A stretch of DNA of 64,000 nt, taken from the NCBI GenBank assembly GCA_973895155.1, contig OZ316894.1, positions 8,556,001 to 8,620,000 of the forward strand, given 5' to 3'. The DNA comes from Marsupella aquatica (Eukaryota; Marchantiophyta). Within the stretch, counting starts at the first letter, position 1. Every line of letters begins with the position of its first letter. Shown here one piece after another: positions 56,861 through 64,000 of the stretch. Below the pieces are notes generated by a model. It saw nothing but the letters and a program-made list of their open reading frames with translations. It was not told the origin of the DNA and made no database searches. A program made the position numbers and the translations under genes.

Positions 56861-57247
56861 TATTGAGCTAGTTTAACATGATAATGTCAAGTCCGCCCAG
56901 GCCTAATCTTTTCCTATGCTTGATCGTGTATTTACTTTGTGACATGGGGAAAGATATTGTTTTAGTTGTATGAAGGAATCCATTGGAAATCGTTAAGCAC
57001 AAGGACGGCCTGGTGGCTGTGATCTTTATTTGCTTTGTAACGTGGGGAATGATATCATTGTAGTTCTATTAACGTGGGGAATGATATCTACTTTCTTTAT
57101 ATATATGGCATTTATATCTTATTATTTATGCGAATGTGGGCTCAAATGCTCCCCAGCCTAATCTTTTCCGCTGCTTGATCGACAGTCGGGAAAGATATCA
57201 TTTTAGTTATATAAAGAAACCCTCTGGATACCGTGGAGCACATGGAC

Positions 57248-57313
57248 GGTCTGGTAGCTCAATTCACTACCCAGAAAAAGGTTAGCAATGTGGGTTGAAT
57301 CCCGCCCATGCCA
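57248..57313 (+). other. tRNA-like head 1 (degraded)
   Basis: GGTCTGGTAGCTC...GGTTGAATCCCGCCCATGCC. One base is lost from the B box (GGTTGAATCC) and the acceptor stem is imperfect. Confidence 0.6.
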
Positions 57314-57542
57314 AATCTTCTCTGGCTATGGTTTACGTAGTAGAATCGACGCTCTTTCCCTGTAGTTGGCAAGACCGTGAGGGGACATGTCTGGTCATCA
57401 ATCCATCTCAGCAACGAATGTTCGACGCTGCAAACTGTTCCATCAGCTCGAGAAGATTGGTCCCTGAGTGATCGGTATGAGGCAAATGGGAAGACAATAT
57501 TGTCAAATAAGTAAGCCTAGTTGACATCATGATTTACATGGA

Positions 57543-57611
57543 GGTCTGGTAGCTCGATTCACACACCCGAAAAAGGATACAGCGATGTGGGTTCGAATCC
57601 CGCCCAGGGCA
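57543..57611 (+). other. tRNA-like head 2
   Basis: 69 nt. 5' GGTCTGG can pair with 3' CCAGGGC, with one mismatch. T arm GTGGG-TTCGAAT-CCCGC and a perfect B box GGTTCGAATCC are present. D and anticodon arms are not standard, so this is not a functional tRNA gene. Confidence 0.65.
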
Positions 57612-57843
57612 AGTCTTTTGTCCCTGGCTAGGTTTTACGTAACGGCATCGATGATCTTTCCCTGGAGTTGGCAAGGCCGTGAGAGGAGCTGTCTGATCAT
57701 CAATCTATCTCAGCATCGAATTTCCGAAGCTACAATCTCGAGTTCCATCAGCTCGAATTGGTCTCAAAGTGATCGGTATATGAGGCAAAGACAAACACAA
57801 ATACTGGATAAGCAGCAGAGATAAACATTATGACTTCTATGGA

Positions 57844-57912
57844 GGTCTGGTAGCTCGATTCTCATACCCGAAAAAGGTTCAAGCGATGTGGGTTCGAATC
57901 CCGCCCAGACCA
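57844..57912 (+). other. tRNA-like head 3 (best preserved)
   Basis: 69 nt. A perfect 7-bp acceptor stem (GGTCTGG with CCAGACC) is followed by A. The T arm has a TTCGAAT loop and an exact B box. An ACC-CGAAAAA-GGT hairpin sits where the anticodon arm would be, but lacks U33. The D arm is degenerate (TAGCTCGATTC). Confidence 0.7.
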
Positions 57913-58188
57913 AATTCCTTTTTTGTCTGATTAGGTTTACGTACCGGCACCGACGCTCTTTCCCTGTAGTTGGCGACCTTGGGAGGACCAGTCTGGCCAT
58001 CAATCTATCTCAGCAACGAATTCCCGACGCTACAATATCATCAATCTTTCTCAGCAAAGAAATCCCGACGCTGCAATTTCCTGTTGCATCAACGCTTTTG
58101 ATTGGGCTTTAAATGATCGGTAGGTGAGGCAAACGGGACACAATATTACCAAATAAGTAGGAGAGGTAGACATCGTCTCTTATATGGA

Positions 58189-58245
58189 GGTCTGGCAGCA
58201 CCGGAAAAAGGTTAAGCGATGTGGGTTCGAATCCCGCCCAGGCCA
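58189..58245 (+). other. tRNA-like head 4 (internal deletion)
   Basis: 57 nt. Acceptor stem GGTCTGG/CCAGGCC with a G-U pair and an intact T arm. About 12 nt of the D region is missing. Confidence 0.65.
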
Positions 58246-58475
58246 ACTCTTTTTTTTCTGGCTAGGTTTACGTATGAGCATCAACGCTTTTCCCCTGTAG
58301 TTGGCAAGACAGTGAGAGGAGCTGTGATAATCAATCTATCTCAGAAACGAATTTCCGAACCCACAATCTCGAGTTCCATCAGCTCGAGAACATTGGTCGA
58401 GTAATCGGTATGAGGCAAACGGGCACACAATATTACCGAATAAGTGAACAATGTAGACATCATTACTTACATGGA

Positions 58476-58543
58476 GGTCTGGTAGCTCTTAGTCACGAAC
58501 TCCAGAAGGATGGCATAGCGGGTTCGAAATCCCGCCCAGGCCA
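58476..58543 (+). other. tRNA-like head 5 (diverged)
   Basis: Acceptor stem GGTCTGG/CCAGGCC retained. The B box has an extra A (GGTTCGAAATCC) and the middle is rearranged. Confidence 0.6.
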
Positions 58544-58745
58544 AATATTTTTCTCTGACGGCTGTCATTCACGCAAAAGTATCAACTCTCTTTTCTTGCA
58601 AGAACCTGCCTGCTCATCCATCAATCCCCAGATTTCGCCACATTTCCCCAGATTTACCCAGAGATGAACTTGTAAAGCTGCAATCTTGAGTTGTATTCCG
58701 TATCGGTATACGAGGCGATTGGGAACACAATGTTTGTTACTGAAT

Positions 58746-60438
58746 AAACGATTAATGCGGACATGTACACTAGCATGGATTGTCTCCTGCTCGACACACC
58801 AACGACAAATCGTTTTGCCCTACGCGCGAGTCACAGCTGCGGGAACACCAAGTTACCCTGTGATGAACCGAAGCTATCATCGCTCTGCTCTTGAACGCTT
58901 AGCAAGACACAAAGACAGTCTCCAAAGCATAAAGTGAAGATGTGCCTGATGGACCATCTCCAGCTTCCCCAAGTAAAGTTTCCCCACATTTGCTGTCTAG
59001 ATGCAGACGTCACAGAGATCCCTCATAGGATATCACACAGTTGTTTTCCGTCAGCTATTCTCGTGTTACCTACATGGAAAGTATGAAGGGTGTCCGCCTT
59101 GCACCACGATCAAGACTGCCCCGGAAGAATACTCACAGCACTTCTCCCGCTGAAATACTCTCGCTGTAGTTATAGCTCGTCTCCAGGAACAGTTGTAGAG
59201 CCAGGTATTGAATAAATGGCAATTCAGAGCTGCTCCCCAAGAAGAGGGTCATATTTGTCATTTCTTCGACACCTGATTCTACGATATTAGGAAAGTCATC
59301 ACAACCCTCTTGCGTCACAAGTCTCGTTATTGTCGACTACATGTCTAATGACGTCTGAAAAAAGTGGGTTGTAGGAAACCCAGAGCTTCCAACAATTCCT
59401 CAACAATAGCGTTCCCAAGGGACGGTATCCCAACGAATAGAGTACTGATGGCAGGGCTGACAAGCTAATGCTATGACTATGACTAATGTAGAATGTCTTC
59501 TTGTGTTACGTGACTCGAATCAGTGAGGCTAGCCCCTAGAGAGTCAGAAAAGAACAAGAAGTTGCTGTGAGGGCAACCGAACACCATATTTACACATGAG
59601 AGTGCAACAGGTTGCCTGAGAGGCCGCCCTCGTAAAAGTATTGCTTTCACCTACTACTACTTGACAAGCTATGACAGTGCTGGATGGATCAGAACAAGCA
59701 ATCCATAGATTTGAAGTTGGAATCAAGGTTCATCATTCGGAGAAAGGTATGAATCTTCACTTCCAATCAGCACTACGAAATACTTTACATCTCAGTAAGG
59801 TGCCATGATCAGCGACGCAGCTTGCCTTTCACACGTACAAAGGGAATGGTAAATCCCGTTAGGCTCAAAACACATGGAGCAGTTCCAGGCCTCGACTGGC
59901 GCAAAACGGCACTTAAGAGATTGCAATCTAAGGAAATTGTGTCACATCTTTCGTTCAACATTTCTCGTTCAAAGTCGCAAGAGTTGTGCAAAAGCGAGTA
60001 TAGCTCCGCGTCCACACCAGGACCCGACACTACCTTCGAACAGAAACTAGGTGCGCTACATTCATTCGACCAACACACATTAGGGACCCACATCAATGTC
60101 ACAGCTCATTCGATATCAAGGAAATCATTCAAGATCCTTGGAGAGTTTTGCGGTAACATCGTTCAGACATGGTGTAGTTGCCATTAAACTAGACTCCCAC
60201 ACAATAACGAGAGCACAAAACTCATCGACTGGGCTCTGTCGGATGTACACAAAAGTACCCATACCCACTGTACTTGCCCCCTTCCAGAAAATCTCCGCAA
60301 TATAACAGGAGCGAAGGGACTCAGACGAGACGAAGCAGACAGAGGACGAAGAAGTCGGCGGCCACAAAGAGAGCTCCGCCATGACTGAAAAGCAGTGGCC
60401 GCAACCCTAGAAACTACAGTAAACTAATAAGGGAGTTA
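58746..60438. other. No recognised gene; weak candidate on the - strand
   Basis: A - strand frame from an ATG at 60382 runs 85 codons to 60125 with an unbiased, protein-like composition. Further - strand frames lie at 59809-60102, 59544-59726 and 59133-59318. They could be exons of one gene, but I could not join them with convincing splice sites and recognise no domain. Confidence 0.25.
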
Positions 60439-60992
60439 GGGTGGCTCTAGAAGACCTTGGGGGCCGTTTGAGTGTTTTTTTACTGAACCTAATTTATCAA
60501 ACCCTAGAAATCATAATAAAACTCATGAGGGAGTTAGGGTCGCTCTGCGACACCTTGGGGGCGGTTTGAGAGTTTTTAACAACAGCTAACCTATCAAACC
60601 CTAGAAACTACACTAGAGAATTGATGAGGGAGTTGGGGTGGCTATACAAGACCTTGAGGACACTTTGAGTGTTTTTTCCCTGAAGCTAATCTATCAGCCA
60701 TTTCAAATACTAATGATATTGTATCTTGGCTAAAAGAGAGTCTGAAATCATTTCATGGCCCTCAATGTTTTGTACAGCAAATGGGGCTAGATAATTTGCC
60801 AGGAGACAAGTTGGGGACCCAGCCTCAGACACACTCCACCTAAAAGTCAGGGTGTCATGACAAACCCTCGGGTGCACTTTGAGTGTTTTGTATCAAAGCT
60901 AATCTATTGGTCATTTAACATGCTAGAGATAGTGTACCGAGGCTTAAGGAGAGTTTGAAATAATTTTATAGCCCCCAATGTCTTGTAAAGCC
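60439..60992. repeat. MITE-related array, CTTTACAAGAC family
   Basis: Left-end units start at 60439, 60537 and 60636 (spacing 98-99 bp), each GGGT-GCTCT/TATAC-AAGACCTTGGGGGC-like. The first two are preceded by TTA. Inverted right ends follow at about 60757-60780 (GGCCCTCAATGTTTTGTACAGC) and 60970-60992 (GCCCCCAATGTCTTGTAAAGCC). The internal sequence (AAGCTAATCTATC..TCATTT) is present twice. Same family as 26493-27029. Confidence 0.75.
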
Positions 60993-63635
60993 AATTGCAA
61001 TAAATGATGCTAGAAGAAATTGCTACAAGATAAGTTGGGGACCCACTTCACCTAAAAGTCACACAGTTCTTTGGCAAGGGCTCGTCTTGTTTTGACATGA
61101 GAAGATTTGATGAGGGGCGTATGAGTCCATTTTTAATGTAAAAGACTCAAAATAGAAATTGACCAAGCCTCCAGATGAGAAGACCTCCAAGAGAGGTGGT
61201 CTAAAATGTGGGACAAAAATATGTCCCACTCAAGCAAAACTTAGGATGGGCACAGTTTAGAAGGAAACAACCCCAATATTTTGTGAAGTGAACAGCAGGT
61301 GCATCTCTCCAATGGATGGCCCTGATCATATCTTGCAGACCAGAAAAAAGCTGAAAGTGCATATCCACAAGAAAAATCCCAGGGCCTTTGTTTCAAAATG
61401 AGGTTTGCTCCTCTCCCTGCAACTCCCCTATACCCCCCTATATCCCCTGCTAGGTCATGGTAACTTCCCAGTTTTGTCCTGCTTTGCCCAACCCTAAACT
61501 CTGTTGTTGTCACCTGCTTTGCCCAACCCTAAACTCTGTTGTTGGCACGCCTCACCCATTGACTCATTGCACCTCATCAAAATCAAGACTTGTGGGTTGC
61601 CAAAGTCACTTGGAAGAATGGGAGTTCTCGCAATCACGCACTTTTACTTGGGTCCCAGTAATTGCACATCATAATATGACATATACCAAGAAATGCATCA
61701 CTCCACACCATGATAAATCTTGTTATTTTCTTTAAATCAACCAGTGCACACTTTAAATCAATGAGTGCACACCTTATACTATCACCTTTTATGCTTAATT
61801 ACCAGCATGCAGTAGGGTCATGATGGGAAGCCTCCACTGTGGACCCTAAATGCTGCTGCCTCGTGACTGTGGTTGCAGCAACTGGTAGCAGGGGTTGTAG
61901 GAATGTTGGGGGGTGGCGGCAATGTCCAGCAAGTCCCTTTCAAAAGAAGGGGCTTGCTGGGGTTTCTTTCCCTACAGCGGCTATCAAGTCTTTTATTGTC
62001 AATTAATGTAGTAATAACAACGAGATCCAACAGCTGTTGTGGGATGCTTGTTCTAAACAGAGAGATTCTGATCATGGATTCTTCTAGTGGTAGGTGTTGT
62101 AAACAGTAGATTTGTAGACGGGGAGGGAAGGACGAGAGGGAACCCTATAGCAGATATAATCTGCACAGGTTTGGTGGCCAGTGCTCCCCAAACAATAGAA
62201 ATAGAGGTGCGGTTATGGGCATTGAGGTTCCAATGTTGCTATTGAGAGACCCAACCCCACCGAAGCCTTCAAACTGGCTCCCGTTCCTCAAATTGCAGAA
62301 TAAAACCTTCAAATGTAATGCCCAAATGGATCCCGATGATGAGAATGGAGTTCTGAATAGCTGGGTGGTTTGGAGACCGCCTTTCTTTGCTACAACTGGC
62401 AGTTGACACTTCGAATGGTGTCCAGCAAATATTAAGAGCTACATATTACCGGTGTGCAGAAGTAACTGGCCCCATTCATTGATGGATCCAAGCACTTGGA
62501 CTAGCGTTCTCAGGCGATGGTTGGCTACTCTACATTTTCTTCAGGCTCTGGCTTCTGGTAAACCCTAAAACTTCATCACATCCTCTGGTGGTCTGAGGTG
62601 ACCAGTTCAGATGGATGAGTGATGGTTTTCGTTGCTTGGCTCAAAGACATGAAAAACTCTTGTCATCTGTGCGTCGTCCTCCTGCTGCCGCGACTTTCAT
62701 CCACTACAGGCAAGCAAGTTAGGAATCTTCTAAGGAATAACGCTGCCCAGCTCAGTAAGGTCTCAAATCCTCGTTGATTCAGTATACCGATCAAAAGGGT
62801 GATTCAGGAATCTCTTTCTTCCTGAGCCCTTAACTTGTATTCCATATTTTTCCAATTATTTATTGAACTATCCTACGAAATCCCTGCTATCATCCTCGCT
62901 AGTGTCACAAACCCTACAAGTTAAAGTTCCTCTCAGTCCTGCTGCAAATCAAAATCATCGCAGAGACCAAACCTCACACTCCAAGCACTTCACCTTTCTC
63001 CCTTGACGATAGGGTGTAAGGTCCTCAGGGAACAAATTCTTGGCGAAACGGCAGAGCAAAAGATTACTTCTTCCCCCTGCATGGTAGAACCCGGAGTGCG
63101 ATTTGGGATTGAATACTCTTCTGTAACACAGCTGATTTCCATATAGATACTCCGAAGTGGAGATCAACTTCTCATGGGCTATGTACCCATTTCATTACAA
63201 GGCTGCGTGTAGCAGCGTCTGATATGCCAGAATCTAAAATAGAAGCGCGACTTACTGCAGGGAAGACGAAGCACACCTGACAGACACGTTTCCAAAGACG
63301 TGAAAAGGGAAGCACCAAGTCGCATGAGTTATTAGAAATGGCGAGATTTGCAGAACAGGCCCTTCTCCAGTCAACCAAGTACCACAACCGCAGCTGCAAT
63401 TCTCCGTGTTTACAAGAGCGAGGCTTGCTTTTCATTTCTTAGTACATGACGGCCCATAACGTTGACGCCATTGGAGATTCAGAACCTGAAGCATTCACCA
63501 AACAAGTAACGTGGTTGCCATTTGGCATTATGGGTTTGAAAAAATCTACAAATACATGTACACCTTCGTAGGCCCCGGGTATCATTAAGTGTACAACAAG
63601 AGCCTGGCTGACTTGCGCAGCTCTCTTAATCTTCT
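60993..63635. other. Gene-free stretch plus probable 3' UTR of the kinase gene
   Basis: Contains a 35-bp duplication (CCTGCTTTGCCCAACCCTAA core at 61478 and 61513) and a 21-bp duplication (CTTTAAATCAA...GTGCACA) at about 61730-61772. It also holds dispersed repeat C copy 2 at 62178-62424. No other gene recognised. Confidence 0.45.
62178..62424 (+). repeat. Dispersed repeat C, copy 2
   Basis: Partner of 20010-20242 in the same orientation, with shared blocks listed there. Confidence 0.65.
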
Positions 63636-64000
63636 TCACAGCCGTCTTGAGGGCTCTCTGAAAAAAGGATGCTTTAATGCCTCTTTCGCAGTCATCCGCT
63701 CTGATGGTTCAAATTTAAGCAACCCATGCAAAAGGTCAATAAGTACTCCCGCTGAGTGATCTACATGCAGCATGATCAAATTCTGCATCCCACCAGAGTG
63801 TGCCTAATTAGACCAGTTGAGGAAACACATCTCAGCCAGGCACTGAGATGTTGATTGTTGATGACAGAAAGCATATCCAAAATGGATATAGTCTGAAACC
63901 TACAGTTAGTAGGGACTTTGGGGACGAAAACCTAAGACAACTCGTTTTCTAGTTTAACGTAAGGAAGGCTTACCCTTAGTCGCTGCAATCTTTTGACAGC
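63636..64000 (-). CDS. LAMMER-type protein kinase (AFC family), 3' end
   Basis: Only the last coding exon (63782-63636) and nine codons of the one before (64000-63974) are in the window; the gene continues beyond 64000. The intron 63783-63973 has GTAAGC...TGCAG borders. The spliced end reads AVKRLQRLR, then NLIMLHVDHSAGVLIDLLHG, LLKFEPSERMTAKEALKHPF and the final F. This is the C-lobe end (subdomain XI) of plant AFC/CLK dual-specificity kinases, which phosphorylate SR splicing factors in the nucleus. The Arg of SERMTAKEAL is the conserved subdomain XI arginine. The HVDHSAG stretch is characteristic of AFC proteins and distinguishes them from MAP kinases. The EHLAMMER motif itself would lie outside the window. 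Confidence 0.85.

Larger units (their letters stand above)
56880..58745 (+). repeat. Head-to-tail array of about 300-bp units with tRNA-like heads
   Basis: Five clear units start with a tRNA-like head at 57248, 57543, 57844, 58189 and 58476 (spacings 295, 301, 345 and 287 bp). Weaker relics start near 57006 and in 56880-57240. Each head is followed by a conserved body (TAGGTTTACGTA, TCTTTCCCTGTAGTTGGC, ATCAATCTATCTCAGCAACG, TGATCGGTATGAGGCAAA, ACAATATTACCAAATAAGT). The 345-bp unit has an internal duplication. I see no long A-tail or target duplication between units, so they look tandemly amplified rather than independently inserted. Confidence 0.8.

Noticed and set aside
57844-57912. Functional tRNA gene
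   Set aside because: Acceptor and T arms pair, but there is no proper D arm, U33 or standard anticodon arm; called tRNA-like only.
1-64000. CRISPR array, operons, ribosome-binding sites, riboswitches
   Set aside because: The DNA is nuclear and eukaryotic (spliceosomal introns, plant retroelements); the regular arrays seen are satellites or LTR minisatellites without unique spacers.

Overview
This is a plant nuclear window. Genes have GT-AG introns, a copia element primed by initiator-Met tRNA is present, and MITEs and tandem repeats are abundant. The gene families are typical of land plants: an AFC-type LAMMER kinase, a DOXC-type 2-oxoglutarate oxygenase, a Maf pyrophosphatase, a universal stress protein, a TMEM205-like membrane protein and an F-box/LRR protein. 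A LINE tail with a restriction-like endonuclease is more in keeping with a seed-free plant (bryophyte or lycophyte) than a flowering plant, but the species cannot be fixed from the sequence. Gene density is low: six recognisable genes, one of them cut by the window edge, in 64 kb.

Layout. 1-1145: PIF/Harbinger transposase pseudogene. 6146-8721: TMEM205-like gene, three coding exons, + strand. 8722-17690: gene-free, with a tandem triplication, a GC-rich island and a MITE with TTA target duplications. 17690-19060: 5'-truncated LINE. 20487-20820: possible tRNA-derived SINE. 21790-23271: intronless F-box/LRR gene. 23272-35645: gene-free, holding a second TTA-flanked MITE, an inverted-repeat element with GC-rich palindromes and many short tandem duplications. 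35646-37696: universal stress protein gene, five exons, - strand. 38930-45532: complete, very young Ty1/copia element on the - strand. 47560-48216: intronless Maf gene. 50659-52686: 2OG-Fe(II) oxygenase, three exons, - strand. 55946-56350: remnant of a related copia. 56370-58745: a degenerate short-unit array followed by a head-to-tail array of about 300-bp units with tRNA-like heads. 60439-60992: MITE-related array. 63636-64000: 3' end of a LAMMER kinase gene, - strand.

The cellular genes show no common pathway. What ties the window together is repeat biology. It has Harbinger transposase remains plus two MITE families with the matching TTA target site. It has a recent copia whose gag and pol are separated by one in-frame UGA and whose protease motif is atypical. 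It also has a tRNA-like tandem array. All exon structures were inferred by eye from splice signals, reading-frame continuity and family conservation. No alignment, expression data or database search was available.
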